A stretch of 47,721 nucleotides of DNA from Dichelobacter nodosus (GCA_020720085.1 DYPE01000006.1:1-47721), one strand, 5' to 3'. Counted from the stretch's first letter, positions 7,499-16,150 are shown. The notes: generated by a model from the sequence alone, not told the origin. Program-made: numbers and translations.

Positions 7499-8842
7499 CT
7501 AACCAATGACGTTGGCATACCCTAATCCCAACAGCGCACACACGCCAATCACGCGCATAATGTCTTGCTTGTATTTCCACAGCGCGACGAATGCGGCGAT
7601 TGCCACCAACACCGCAAACCACTCAAATGTCCCGGCAAACGGCGCGATTGCGGTGCCTTGCGGCCAGAAGGTGTGCCAAGCAAAAAACACCGCCAAGTTG
7701 ATGATCACGCCGACCACGGCGGCGGTAATGCCGGTCAGTGGCGCAGTGAATTTCAAATCGCCGCGCGTGCTTTCCACCAACGGGCCGCCGGCCAAGATGA
7801 ACAGGAAGGACGGTAAAAAGGTGAAGAATGTCGCCACTGCTGCGCCTGCCAAACCTGCGGCGATGGAATTGGCAAACACGCCCTTGGCTACGCCGCCCAG
7901 ATAGCCAACCCAAGTCACCACCATGATCAGCGGGCCGGGTGTGGTTTCGCCCAGCGCCAGGCCATCCATCATTTGTGCGCCGCTCAGCCAGCCATAGTGT
8001 TCCACCCCGCCCTGATAGACGTAAGGCAGCACCGCATACGCGCCGCCAATGGTCAGAAAGGCGGCTTGGGTAAAGAACGCGCCCATGTCATTCAGGGTTG
8101 GCTGACCGCCAATTGCCAACATCGCCACCAACCAGATAGCGACAAACACGGCAACGGTCACGCCCAGCTTCAGCCAGGAAAATTTGGCATGGTCTGGGGT
8201 TGGGGTGTGGTCGTCAATCACTGCCGCGCCATACGTTTTGTGGGACGCACCATGCCCGCCGCCGCCGCGAAATTTATCGGGCATCAGCTTGCCGCCGATT
8301 GCGCCGAGGATGCCCGCTGCCAGCACAATCCACGGGAAACTAATGTCAAATGCGAAGATGCCGATAAACGCTAACGCTGCCATGCCCCACAAAATGCTAT
8401 TTTTCAATGCCTTGGAGCCGATGCGCCAAGCCGCGAACAGCACCACCGCCACCACTGCCGGTTTGATGCCGTAGAAAATCCCCTGCACCAGCGCCACGTC
8501 GCCCCATGCCAGGTACACCCCTGCCAGCAGCGACAACAGCAGGAAGGCGGGCAAGAAAAACAGCACCCCAGCAAGCACCGCGCCCATCACCCCGTGCATC
8601 AGCCAACTGAGATAAATCGCCAATTGGATGGCTTCCGGTCCTGGCAGCACCATGCAGTAGTTGAGGGCGTGCAAAAAACGCTGTTCGGAAACCCAGCGTT
8701 TCTTTTCCACCAAATCAGTGTGCATAATGGCAATCTGCCCGGCAGGCCCGCCGAAGCTGATAAATCCCAGCTTCAGCCAATAGAGCGCCGCTTGCCAAAA
8801 ACTTGGTGTGGGCGGCGGTGTGGTCAGGTTCGCTTCGTTCAT
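7499..8842 (-). CDS. chrA: Chromate transporter ChrA
   Basis: 447 residues from the ATG at 8842, one base after the stop of the upstream chrB-like gene. Two homologous CHR-type membrane halves are visible: ALYWLKLGFISFGGPAGQIA at the start of the first, and AFLTIGGAYAVLPYVYQ with GLALGETTPGPLIMVVTWVG in the second. About ten hydrophobic segments are present. A hydrophilic Gly/His linker (KFRGGGGHGASHKTYGAA) separates the halves. ChrA exports chromate from the cytoplasm. Pairing with ChrB-domain genes makes chromate resistance the likely role, though some CHR proteins carry other anions. Confidence 0.93.
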   Translation of the reverse strand: MNEANLTTPPPTPSFWQAALYWLKLGFISFGGPAGQIAIMHTDLVEKKRWVSEQRFLHALNYCMVLPGPEAIQLAIYLSWLMHGVMGAVLAGVLFFLPAFLLLSLLAGVYLAWGDVALVQGIFYGIKPAVVAVVLFAAWRIGSKALKNSILWGMAALAFIGIFAFDISFPWIVLAAGILGAIGGKLMPDKFRGGGGHGASHKTYGAAVIDDHTPTPDHAKFSWLKLGVTVAVFVAIWLVAMLAIGGQPTLNDMGAFFTQAAFLTIGGAYAVLPYVYQGGVEHYGWLSGAQMMDGLALGETTPGPLIMVVTWVGYLGGVAKGVFANSIAAGLAGAAVATFFTFLPSFLFILAGGPLVESTRGDLKFTAPLTGITAAVVGVIINLAVFFAWHTFWPQGTAIAPFAGTFEWFAVLVAIAAFVALWKYKQDIMRVIGVCALLGLGYANVIG

Positions 8843-8843
8843 G

Positions 8844-9290
8844 TCATTCGCTCCAAGTGTGGGTTTCGCCCTGTGCGTCGCGGCACCAGGCGTACAGCGC
8901 GTCATACATCACCATGCCGTGTGCGAGCATGACGTGGTCATCGCTGAAATTGCGTGACAGCCCCAGCGAAATCGCCAATAATCCGGCGCATTGCGGCGCT
9001 AACGCATGGCGGTCGGTATCTGCGCCGCGCACGATGACGGCGAGTTGCGCCAATGCGGGGGCATTCAAGCCGTAGTGGCGCAAAAAAGCGTCGAAACTGC
9101 ACAATTCGCCGACATGCGACAATTCCGCGCCAGGAATGTCATACGGAATCGCGCCGCTGGCTTGCGCAATGCTAAAAACCTTTTCGGTTGGCACAAATAA
9201 AAATTCGGCCTGCGGGTCAATAAAGCGCTTAATCAGCCAGGGACAGGCGATGCGGTCAATTTTCGGGCGTTCACGGGTAATCCACTGCAT
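8844..9290 (-). CDS. ChrB C-terminal-domain protein (chromate resistance)
   Basis: 148 residues corresponding to the Chrome_Resist (ChrB C-terminal) domain alone: RPKIDRIACPWLIKRFIDP, the HVGELCSFDAFLRHYGL segment, and VMYDALYAWC at the end. The start ATG has GGAG seven bases upstream. It precedes chrA in the same transcript. A second copy of this domain forms the C-terminal half of the divergent full-length ChrB. ChrB proteins sense chromate and control or assist ChrA. Whether this short form regulates or has an enzymatic role cannot be seen from sequence. Confidence 0.88.
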   Translation of the reverse strand: MQWITRERPKIDRIACPWLIKRFIDPQAEFLFVPTEKVFSIAQASGAIPYDIPGAELSHVGELCSFDAFLRHYGLNAPALAQLAVIVRGADTDRHALAPQCAGLLAISLGLSRNFSDDHVMLAHGMVMYDALYAWCRDAQGETHTWSE

Positions 9291-9306
9291 ATTTTTGCTC
9301 CATTAA

Positions 9307-9342
9307 TTGTCATTTATATAACCTGAATGTAGTATACATAAC
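9307..9342. promoter_or_regulatory. Divergent promoters of the chr locus
   Basis: Plus strand: TTGTCA (9307-9312), 17 bases, TAGTAT (9330-9335). This would start transcription at or next to the chrB ATG at 9343, giving a leaderless message; no ribosome site precedes chrB. Minus strand: TTATGT (9341-9336), 17 bases, TATAAA (9318-9313), reading toward the chrB-domain gene and chrA. The promoters overlap, so one bound regulator could control both. Predicted by eye. Confidence 0.5.
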
Positions 9343-10296
9343 ATGAAAATAAAAACGCAATCGCACTGGCTGTTATTTGTTCTCGCCGTGCCCGGTCAGC
9401 AAGCGAATTTGCGGATGCGCGTCTGGCGCACTTTGAAAGGCTTGGGCGCGGCGGTGTTGCGCGATGGCGTTTATTTGTTGCCGTGGCGGGCGGATTTGGT
9501 GGATGTGCTGGACAAATTGGCGCAAGACATTCGCAGCGCGGGCGAAAGTTGGACATTTTGCCTAGAAAAACAAACGGATGAACAGGAAGCCGCACTGCCC
9601 GGATTATTTGACCGGCGTGAGGAATATCAGGCATTCCTGGCGCAACTGGCGGCGTTCCACACTGCGTTGGCAACGCTGAACGAAAGCGAGGCGCGCCGGA
9701 CACTGCGCCGCCTGCATAAAGACTTGGCAGCAGTGCGCCAGATTGATTATTTCCCCGACGCAGCGCACAGCACCGCCGACAGTGCGCTACACCAAGCGCA
9801 AGCGGCGCTGGAAAAACACTTCTCGCCCGGCGAACCGGATGCGGCAAGCGGTGCGATTACGGTGTGCCAATTAGCGGATTATCAAGGTAAAACCTGGGCA
9901 ACCCGCGCCCGTCCCTGGGTAGACCGGCTGGCAAGCGCCTGGTTGATTGCGCGTTTCATTGACCCACAAGCGCGTTTTTTGTGGCTGCAAGACCCCGCAG
10001 ACTGCCCGGCGGAGGCGCTAGGCTTTGATTTTGATGGCGCAGTCTTTAGTCATGCGGGAGAAAAAGTCACATTTGAAGTGCTGCTGGCGAGTTTTAACTT
10101 AGCAGACAGTGGCTTAAAGCGTTTAGCAGCCTTGGTGCATTTTTTAGACATTGGCGGTGCGCCAATCGCAGAAGCCGCTGGCGTGGAAATGCTGCTGGCG
10201 GGGATGCGGCAACAGTATGCCGAGGACGATGCGTTGTGCAGCGCGGCGGCTAACGTGTTTGATGCGCTGTATTCGGCCATTTTACGGCGTGTTTAA
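9343..10296 (+). CDS. chrB: Full-length ChrB chromate-sensing regulator
   Basis: 317 residues. The N-terminal ~150 residues (HWLLFVLAVPGQQANLRMRV, then LKGLGAAVLRDGVYLLP) form the ChrB N-terminal domain. The C-terminal half is the Chrome_Resist domain (RARPWVDRLASAWLIARFID, FSHAGEKVTFEVLLASF, ALYSAIL). ChrB in other proteobacteria is a chromate-responsive regulator needed for full ChrA-dependent resistance. The gene is divergent from the short ChrB/ChrA pair over a 52-base spacer. There is no Shine-Dalgarno sequence, consistent with the leaderless promoter described. Confidence 0.88.
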   Translation: MKIKTQSHWLLFVLAVPGQQANLRMRVWRTLKGLGAAVLRDGVYLLPWRADLVDVLDKLAQDIRSAGESWTFCLEKQTDEQEAALPGLFDRREEYQAFLAQLAAFHTALATLNESEARRTLRRLHKDLAAVRQIDYFPDAAHSTADSALHQAQAALEKHFSPGEPDAASGAITVCQLADYQGKTWATRARPWVDRLASAWLIARFIDPQARFLWLQDPADCPAEALGFDFDGAVFSHAGEKVTFEVLLASFNLADSGLKRLAALVHFLDIGGAPIAEAAGVEMLLAGMRQQYAEDDALCSAAANVFDALYSAILRRV

Positions 10297-10516
10297 CCTG
10301 AATGGCATGGTCAGTGGCATCACGACCACCCTTCGGCGAGCTTCAGGACACCGCTCCCAGCGCGAATTGCCTGGCCGTGACTTTTTCAAAATAATGCGTT
10401 TACATGTAAAGTGTGGGGGGCGCTGCCTTATTCAGGGCAACCGCATTAAAACTTGTATAAAAGCATAAAGTTATGAATAATCCAGTTTGAACTTATAACC
10501 AAACCGGAGCATCCCT
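10297..10516. other. Intergenic region with IS left flank
   Basis: No gene is seen. The sequence just before 10517 (AACTTATAACCAAACCGGAG) carries a GGAG ribosome site for the truncated transposase and is probably the left flank of an ISAs1-type element. A short repeat-like stretch, CACCCTTCGGCGAGCTTCAG, lies near 10329-10348. Confidence 0.35.
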
Positions 10517-10789
10517 ATGAACACCAGCATTATAGAACACTTCTCAACCCTGAAAGACCCGCGTATAGAACGAAAGAAACTCCATGATTTAATGGATATT
10601 ATCTCTTTGGTCATTTGTGGTATTGTCAGTGGTGCGGAAGGCTGGGAGGCCATAGAAGAATTTGGGCATGAGGGTAATGCCCCGATAAATAGGGTGTCCA
10701 TGGAGCAATTTATTGTTTTTATTATTTTTTTATTGGCTGTGGCCCTGTGGATTGGGGCACTACCTAAATTATATATGCACCATGAATAA
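10517..10789 (+). pseudogene. Truncated ISAs1-family transposase
   Basis: The first ~51 residues (MNTSIIEHFSTLKDPRIERK, then VICGIVSGAEGWEAIEEFG) are the characteristic N-terminal domain of ISAs1-type transposases. The normal DDE core is absent. After GHEGN the frame continues into unrelated hydrophobic sequence and stops, so the element was cut and joined to other DNA. It cannot encode an active transposase. Confidence 0.8.
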
Positions 10790-10833
10790 GTCATTCTCAA
10801 AACCCATATTGTAGTGCGATTACCCTAAATAAT

Positions 10834-10950
10834 GCCGTGTGCAACTTTTTTCTGTAACCCATTGATATCCCTTGAGGTGACTGTCTTAAATTTCAGTCGC
10901 CAAAAAAATATACAACTGTAAATCAACGAGTTATGAAAGTTGCACACGGC
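10834..10950. mobile_element. 117-bp inverted-repeat element (MITE-like)
   Basis: GCCGTGTGCAACTTT (10834-10848) is repeated exactly in inverse orientation at 10936-10950. The interior has no gene. The flanks (TAAATAAT on the left, GTTAAATA on the right) are similar but do not form a clear target duplication. The ends differ from those of the 7121-7240 element, so this is a separate family. Confidence 0.65.
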
Positions 10951-11077
10951 GTTAAATATTGGGTGTGATTAACAGTGCGGCACAGATATGGATTTTGTAA
11001 CCAGCGCATCTGGCCTCTGGGACAGATAAATTTGGAAAAAACCGCACTTTTAATCGCACCCGACCGCTTCAATGTGG

Positions 11078-11106
11078 TTGGCAACGAACATATTTTCCTG
11101 TACAAT
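11078..11106 (+). promoter_or_regulatory. Sigma-70 promoter of rpmB-rpmG
   Basis: TTGGCA (11078-11083), a 17-base spacer and TACAAT (11101-11106) form a near-consensus promoter about 50 bases before the rpmB ATG. Confidence 0.75.
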
Positions 11107-11154
11107 TAACAGTTTTTCGTTATGCGAACTTTTAGTTTTATTCAGGAGTGGACG

Positions 11155-11391
11155 ATGTCTAGAGTCTGTCAAGTAACCGGCAAATGCACCACGTTTGGCA
11201 ACAACGTCTCGCATGCCAACAATAAAACCCGCCGCCGGTTTTTGCCCAATTTACACACGCACCGCTATTGGGTGCCCGGCGAAAACCGCTGGGTGACTTT
11301 GCGGGTGAGCGCCAAGGGGATGCGTATCATTGATAAGCTGGGAATTGAAACCATCCTAGGCGACATACGTAGCCGTGGCGAGAAGATATAA
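11155..11391 (+). CDS. rpmB: 50S ribosomal protein L28
   Basis: 78 residues starting [20 protein letters not shown], the standard L28 N-terminus, with [20 protein letters not shown] and a normal C-terminus. The start at 11155 is preceded by CAGGAG. An upstream in-frame ATG would add 11 unrelated residues. It is a component of the large ribosomal subunit. rpmG follows 12 bases downstream, the usual gammaproteobacterial rpmB-rpmG operon. The zinc-binding cysteine pattern of L28 is reduced, with only two cysteines near the N-terminus. Confidence 0.97.
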   Translation: MSRVCQVTGKCTTFGNNVSHANNKTRRRFLPNLHTHRYWVPGENRWVTLRVSAKGMRIIDKLGIETILGDIRSRGEKI

Positions 11392-11403
11392 GGAGAGTTT
11401 GCC

Positions 11404-11559
11404 ATGCGCGATAAAATTAAATTAGTATCCACTGCCGGAACCGGTCATTTTTATACTACCACCAAAAATAAACGCACCAAGCCGGAAAAATTGGTGTTAA
11501 AAAAATTTGACCCGGTGGTGCGCAAACATGTGGAATACAAAGAAGCCAAAATCAAATAG
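11404..11559 (+). CDS. rpmG: 50S ribosomal protein L33
   Basis: 51 residues: [51 protein letters not shown]. This is the usual gammaproteobacterial L33 without the zinc-ribbon cysteines, so it is the zinc-independent form. An AGGAGAG ribosome site stands between the rpmB stop and the ATG. It is second gene of the rpmB-rpmG operon and is followed by hairpins and a T-tract. Confidence 0.97.
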   Translation: MRDKIKLVSTAGTGHFYTTTKNKRTKPEKLVLKKFDPVVRKHVEYKEAKIK

Positions 11560-11565
11560 CCCATA

Positions 11566-11649
11566 GCGCCGCGTATTTTTCTTTTAGCGCGGCGCAGAAT
11601 TACCCCGGCAGCGGCGCGAAATTATCACCATGCGCCGCGTATTTTTTCT
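11566..11649 (+). terminator. Terminator region of rpmB-rpmG
   Basis: Two GC-rich hairpins in series: GCGCCGCG/CGCGGCGC (11566-11595) and GCGGCGC/GCGCCGC (11611-11638). The second is followed by a six-T tract at 11642-11647. GCGCCGCGTATTTTTC-type sequence occurs twice, so the first and second copies can also pair alternatively. Confidence 0.7.
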
Positions 11650-11675
11650 TCCTTTACCACCCAGCCATTCTTCCG

Positions 11676-12452
11676 GTGATTTCTAGCGATTCCCCTTCCT
11701 TACTGCCGTTGCGTGGCTTACGCATTCTCGTGACCCGCCCGGCGGGGCAGCACCAGCCTTTGTGCAGCCTTATCGAGCAAGCGGGCGGTCAAGCGATATT
11801 TTTCCCCGTGCTGGCGATTACGCCTTTAACCAACTGGCTGGCGCAGCCCGTGCCGCGTTGGGACTTATTGATTTTTATCAGCGCCAATGCAGCGCAATAC
11901 GCCGCGCCCACGTTGTTGGAACAGGGTATGATTGGACATGGCCAAACGCAATTGGCCGCTGTGGGGTGGCACACGGCGCAAGCGCTACGTCAATTTTGCC
12001 CCAATGAAACAGTGCTGTTCCCACCCGTGCGCCATGACAGTGAAGGTTTGCTGGCGTTGCCCGCGTTGCAAGCCCGCCAGGTACAAGGCCAGCGTGTGGC
12101 CATTGTGCGCGGACGCGGCGGGCGCGAAACTTTAGCGGAAACCTTGCGCGCGCGTGGCGCGCAGGTGGAATATGTTGAAGTGTATGCCAGAACCCTGCCC
12201 GCTGCCACAGTTCCCGCACCCGCGCCAACGGATATAGTTACCTTGACCAGTGTCGAATCTGCGGAAAATTTATTCCGCCTGTTGCCTGCTGCGGATTGGC
12301 TGGCCTCCTGTGCCTACGCGGTGTTTAGCGCGCGGGTACGCGATGCGGTGCGCGCGTTGGGCGCGCATGGGCCATGCTGGATTGCCAGCGCGCCTGGGGA
12401 CGAAGCCTTGCTGGCAGCGATCACGCAGGCATACCGAACGAGCGAGGAATAA
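11676..12452 (+). CDS. hemD: Uroporphyrinogen-III synthase
   Basis: 258 residues. LRGLRILVTRPAGQHQPL at the N-terminus, FISANAAQYA, AAVGWHTAQALR, VAIVRGRGGRETLAETLR and VTLTSVESAENLFRLL are the recurring segments of HemD. The enzyme closes and isomerises hydroxymethylbilane to uroporphyrinogen III in heme, siroheme and cobalamin synthesis. The start is probably GTG at 11676, although no strong ribosome site is visible and a TTG a few codons in is possible. hemC, hemX and hemY are not adjacent, unlike the common hemCDXY order. The next gene starts two bases after the stop. Confidence 0.88.
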   Translation: MISSDSPSLLPLRGLRILVTRPAGQHQPLCSLIEQAGGQAIFFPVLAITPLTNWLAQPVPRWDLLIFISANAAQYAAPTLLEQGMIGHGQTQLAAVGWHTAQALRQFCPNETVLFPPVRHDSEGLLALPALQARQVQGQRVAIVRGRGGRETLAETLRARGAQVEYVEVYARTLPAATVPAPAPTDIVTLTSVESAENLFRLLPAADWLASCAYAVFSARVRDAVRALGAHGPCWIASAPGDEALLAAITQAYRTSEE

Positions 12453-12453
12453 T

Positions 12454-13644
12454 ATGCTAGCCATTCAATTGGAAAACGTCAGCAAAGTGTACACCCGCTA
12501 CGCCAACTCGCTGGATCGTTTGTTGGAAGTGGTGACCAAGCGCCCACGCCACCATGCGTTTCAAGCTTTGCAGCCCCTCACGCTGGAAGTGCCGCGTGGC
12601 CAAGTGCTCGGCGTGGTGGGCGACAACGGCGCGGGCAAAAGCACTTTGCTCAAATTGGTGGTGGGCACCTTGCAGCCCGATGGCGGGCGGCGCGAAGTGC
12701 AGGGCCGAATTGGCGCGTTGCTGGAGCTGGGCGGTGGATTTCATTTGGAAATGAGCGGGCGCGAAAACGTATTTCTCAGCGGCGCGATGATGGGGTTGGC
12801 GTCAGCGGAAATTCACGCGCTCTACCCGCGCGTGGTCGAATTTGCCGGGCTTGGCGAGTTTATCGAACAGCCCGTGAAAACCTATTCGTCAGGCATGTTC
12901 ATGCGCCTGGCGTTTGCCGTGGCCACCTGCGTAGAGCCGGATATTTTGGTGGTGGATGAGGCGCTGTCGGTGGGGGATGGCGCGTTTGCGCGCAAATCGT
13001 TTGACCGCATTATGCAGTTTAAAGAATTGGGCAAAACTATTTTATTTTGCTCGCATTCGCTATACCAAATCGAAGCCATTTGTGATCGCGCCATTTGGCT
13101 GGATAAAGGCGGATTGCGCATGGATGGCCAAGCCGCGCAAGTGGTAAACGCCTATACGCAATGGATGGACAGCATGGCAGCGCGACGCGCGCCAACGGAA
13201 GAAGCGGTCATGCCCGCGCCGGTTGAACAAACCCAAGCACGCTTAACCCACGTTGCGCTGTGGGTAGATGGCCAAGCCAACAGCCAAGCGCTGAGCGGCA
13301 AAAATGATGTGGCAGTACACGTGCGGTTCAGTTCCGACCCCACGTTGCCCGCGCCCAGCGTGGCGTTAATGTGGTTGGCTGCGGATGGTCGCCCGGTATG
13401 TAGCGCAGGCACGCAGAACGATGGGTATGCCATTGTCCGCGATGCCCAGGGCAATGGCCAAGCCACAGTGACCTTTCCCCAGTGCGCGTTGCTGCGCGGC
13501 GAGTATGCGTTGAATGTGTATTTGCTTTGCGAATCCGCCATTCATTTGTACGACCAATCGCTTAGTGCAGCCACGTTGCACATGCGCCAAACCGGCATGG
13601 AGCGCGGCTTGGTGAATTTGCCTAGGCGCTGGGCCAGCGGCTGA
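12454..13644 (+). CDS. Wzt-like ABC transporter ATP-binding protein
   Basis: 396 residues from the ATG at 12454. The ATPase domain has Walker A GDNGAGKST, signature YSSGMFMRLAFA and Walker B DILVVDEALSVGD, the pattern of polysaccharide-export ATPases (Wzt/KpsT/TagH). The C-terminal ~150 residues (from about TQARLTHVALWVDGQANSQ) form a beta-rich Wzt-type carbohydrate-binding domain that recognises the exported O-chain. The partner permease (Wzm) is not adjacent and no glycan cluster surrounds the gene. It starts two bases after hemD, so it may be co-transcribed. Substrate unknown. Confidence 0.88.
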   Translation: MLAIQLENVSKVYTRYANSLDRLLEVVTKRPRHHAFQALQPLTLEVPRGQVLGVVGDNGAGKSTLLKLVVGTLQPDGGRREVQGRIGALLELGGGFHLEMSGRENVFLSGAMMGLASAEIHALYPRVVEFAGLGEFIEQPVKTYSSGMFMRLAFAVATCVEPDILVVDEALSVGDGAFARKSFDRIMQFKELGKTILFCSHSLYQIEAICDRAIWLDKGGLRMDGQAAQVVNAYTQWMDSMAARRAPTEEAVMPAPVEQTQARLTHVALWVDGQANSQALSGKNDVAVHVRFSSDPTLPAPSVALMWLAADGRPVCSAGTQNDGYAIVRDAQGNGQATVTFPQCALLRGEYALNVYLLCESAIHLYDQSLSAATLHMRQTGMERGLVNLPRRWASG

Positions 13645-13668
13645 CCCGTCAGCGTTCAGACACCCCAT

Positions 13669-14541
13669 TTAATCCCAATATAATTCAACATGATAACCGC
13701 TGTATTTGCGGATATTGAGCACACCGCAATCCAATAGCCAATATTGGCCTTTAAGGCCCTGCAAAGTGCCGCGAATGGACGGCGTTTTGTCCAGGTTCAG
13801 CGCAACGGCCTTGGCAGGATACGTCTGTACTGGATAGTGAAATTCGCGTACTGCTTCATCCGTACATAAACTCAGCGCATCATCCGGTAAACGGGCTTGC
13901 AGTTCATGCAGTTGCGGCGCAACCTGCGCGAGCAGAGTATCGCGCAGTGCCAACAAGTCCAGCGGCGCAGCATCGCTTTTGAGTAATTTGCGCCAATCGG
14001 TTTTATCCGCCACGTGCCGCGCCAGCAGGACTTCGAGCAAGCCAGAGTGGTAGCGCGTGCTGGCTGTGAATATGGGCAAAGCTTGGCTGGCCCCCTGATC
14101 CAGCCAGCGCGTGGGAATTTGGCTGTGGCGGGTGATGCCCACTTTGAGACCAGAGGAATTGGCCAGGTACACCACATGCGTTTGCATACATTGGGTTGCG
14201 CCCCATTCCGGCTCGCGGCATGTGCCTTGCGCATGGTGGCACAATTCGGGCCGCACCATGCACAGGTCACAGCGCGCCAGGGTTTGGCTGCATGGGTAGC
14301 AATAGCCTTGTTGATAACTTTTGCGCGTGGTGCGGCCACAGGCCAGGCAATAAATCGCGCCAGTAAAACGCAGGGTAACGGTTTGGCCCAACGCGGGTTG
14401 CAGAGGGATTTCTTGGTCGTCTACACGCATAGCGTAGCGCGCTGGCGTGCTGGGCGTGATAACCATTTTTTGCAAAATGCCAGAAAATTCATTTGAATGT
14501 GCTGCGTGCAGCACATGTTGTAACACTTCGGAAAAATTCAT
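13669..14541 (-). CDS. DUF2797 family protein
   Basis: 290 residues from the ATG at 14541 (MNFSEVLQHVLHAAHSNEFS). An upstream in-frame extension is possible but hydrophobic and unlikely. Diagnostic is the cysteine-rich centre (IYCLACGRTTRKSYQQGYCY, then CSQTLARCDLC, CHH, and C-x4-WG-x2-QC), followed by HVVYLANSSGLKVGITR, which resembles a GIY-YIG-type strand pair. DUF2797 proteins are conserved, cytosolic and of unknown function; the cysteines suggest metal binding. The gene is divergent from sbcB. Confidence 0.85.
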   Translation of the reverse strand: MNFSEVLQHVLHAAHSNEFSGILQKMVITPSTPARYAMRVDDQEIPLQPALGQTVTLRFTGAIYCLACGRTTRKSYQQGYCYPCSQTLARCDLCMVRPELCHHAQGTCREPEWGATQCMQTHVVYLANSSGLKVGITRHSQIPTRWLDQGASQALPIFTASTRYHSGLLEVLLARHVADKTDWRKLLKSDAAPLDLLALRDTLLAQVAPQLHELQARLPDDALSLCTDEAVREFHYPVQTYPAKAVALNLDKTPSIRGTLQGLKGQYWLLDCGVLNIRKYSGYHVELYWD

Positions 14542-14674
14542 GAGACATATCGCTACAGTGGTTGTGGTGAATAGTAGTATACGAAAAAAAAGGGGTGAGT
14601 GGTTCGTGCAAGACGCCGCACTTGCCACGCCGCACTGACAACTTCAATACGGGAAGGGTTACATTGGAGATCGC

Positions 14675-16117
14675 ATGAATACGATTTTTTGGCACGATTA
14701 TGAAACGTTCGGCGCAGATCCGCGCTGTGATCGGCCTGCGCAATTTGCTGGCGTGCGCACTGACGAGCGGCTGCAACCTGTGGGCGAACCGGTCAATTGT
14801 TATTGCCAGCCTGCGCCGGATTTTTTACCCCATCCCGAAGCGTGTTTGATTACTGGCATCACGCCGCAAATCGCATGGGAACGCGGCGTGATTGAAGCGG
14901 AATTTGCCGCGCGCATTCATGCTGAACTGGCCATGCCCGGCACTTGCGGCGCGGGGTATAACAGCGTACGTTTTGATGACGAAGTGACTCGCCATTTGCT
15001 GTTTCGCAACTTATACGACCCTTATGCACGCGAATGGCAAAATGGCAATTCGCGCTGGGACATCATTGACTTAGCGCGCATGACCTACGCCCTGCGCCCG
15101 GAGGGCATGGCATGGCCGCGCAATGAAGACGGCACACCCAGTTTCCGCCTGGAAGCGCTCAGCGCGGCCAACCAATTGTTGCACGACGCCGCGCACGATG
15201 CGCTGTCCGACGTATACGCCACCATTGCCCTGGCGCGCAAAATTCGCCAGTGCCAGCCCAAATTGTATGAATTTTTGTTCACACTGCGTGACAAAAAACG
15301 CGCAGAAGCGCAGTTTGATTTGATTAACCGCGCGCCGTTGCTACACACTTCGCGCATGTTTCCCGCCCAATTTGGCCACACCACAGTGGTTGTGCCGCTG
15401 GCACGCGACCCAGTGAATAAAAACGCCATTGTGGTGTATGACCTGCGCCATGATCCTGCGCCATGGCTGCAACTGCCTGCTGAGGAAATTCGCCGTCGCG
15501 TGTTCACGCCTGCTGCCGATTTGCCGCCCGATACGCCGCGTGTTGCGCTGAAAACCGTGCATCTGAACAAGTGTCCCGCACTGGCTCCCCTGCGCACCCT
15601 GCCAGCGGATGCGCCTGCGCGCTTGCAATTGGATTTGGCGCAAATCAACGCGCACTTGGCACAAGTTCACGCCACGCCCATGCCCCCATTGGCCGCCAAA
15701 ATTCAACAAGCCTTGGCCCCGCAACCGTTTCCACCCGCGCCGGACGTGGAATGCCAGTTGTACGCTGGATTTATTGGCAACGCCGACCGCGCACACTTGG
15801 AACAAGCGCGCACCTTGCCACCCGCTGCACTGGCTACTTGCCACCCGCCGTTTAACGACGCCCGTTTGCCGGAATTGCTGTTTCGCTACCGCGCGCGCAA
15901 CTACCCGCACACCCTCACCCCGGCGGAAACCGCACGCTGGCGTGGCTACTGCCAACGTCGGCTTACCGATCCGCAAGCGGGCGCAACAGTGGTGGCAGAC
16001 GCATTTTTCCAAACCCTGGCGCGCTTGCAACACGAATCTGCGGATGCCGCCATTCTTGCCCAACTGCACGACTACGGCCAAAAAATTGTCCATGGTGAAT
16101 GGAGTGCGAAGCCGTAG
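14675..16117 (+). CDS. sbcB: Exodeoxyribonuclease I
   Basis: 480 residues. The DEDD exonuclease N-terminus reads TIFWHDYETFGADPRCDRPA, with further motifs GYNSVRFDDEVTRHLLFRN and HDAAHDALSDVYATIALA. The central and C-terminal SH3-like and helical regions match ExoI length. It degrades single-stranded DNA 3' to 5' and acts in recombination and mismatch repair. The last codons (GEWSAKP) and the stop TAG are provided by a dispersed double-hairpin repeat (16101-16150), so the original C-terminus may have been slightly altered. Confidence 0.96.
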   Translation: MNTIFWHDYETFGADPRCDRPAQFAGVRTDERLQPVGEPVNCYCQPAPDFLPHPEACLITGITPQIAWERGVIEAEFAARIHAELAMPGTCGAGYNSVRFDDEVTRHLLFRNLYDPYAREWQNGNSRWDIIDLARMTYALRPEGMAWPRNEDGTPSFRLEALSAANQLLHDAAHDALSDVYATIALARKIRQCQPKLYEFLFTLRDKKRAEAQFDLINRAPLLHTSRMFPAQFGHTTVVVPLARDPVNKNAIVVYDLRHDPAPWLQLPAEEIRRRVFTPAADLPPDTPRVALKTVHLNKCPALAPLRTLPADAPARLQLDLAQINAHLAQVHATPMPPLAAKIQQALAPQPFPPAPDVECQLYAGFIGNADRAHLEQARTLPPAALATCHPPFNDARLPELLFRYRARNYPHTLTPAETARWRGYCQRRLTDPQAGATVVADAFFQTLARLQHESADAAILAQLHDYGQKIVHGEWSAKP

Positions 16118-16150
16118 CTTCGCACGTGCCAAGCTACGGCTTGGCACTCC
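16101..16150. repeat. 50-bp twin-hairpin repeat overlapping the sbcB end
   Basis: Two adjacent 25-base palindromic units. The first (16101-16125) contains GCGAAGC...GCTTCGC, the second (16126-16150) GCCAAGC...GCTTGGC. The two are also nearly inverse copies of each other, with compensating changes that keep each hairpin paired. The second unit recurs exactly at 45635-45659 after gatA. The sbcB stop TAG (16115-16117) lies inside unit one. Confidence 0.8.
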
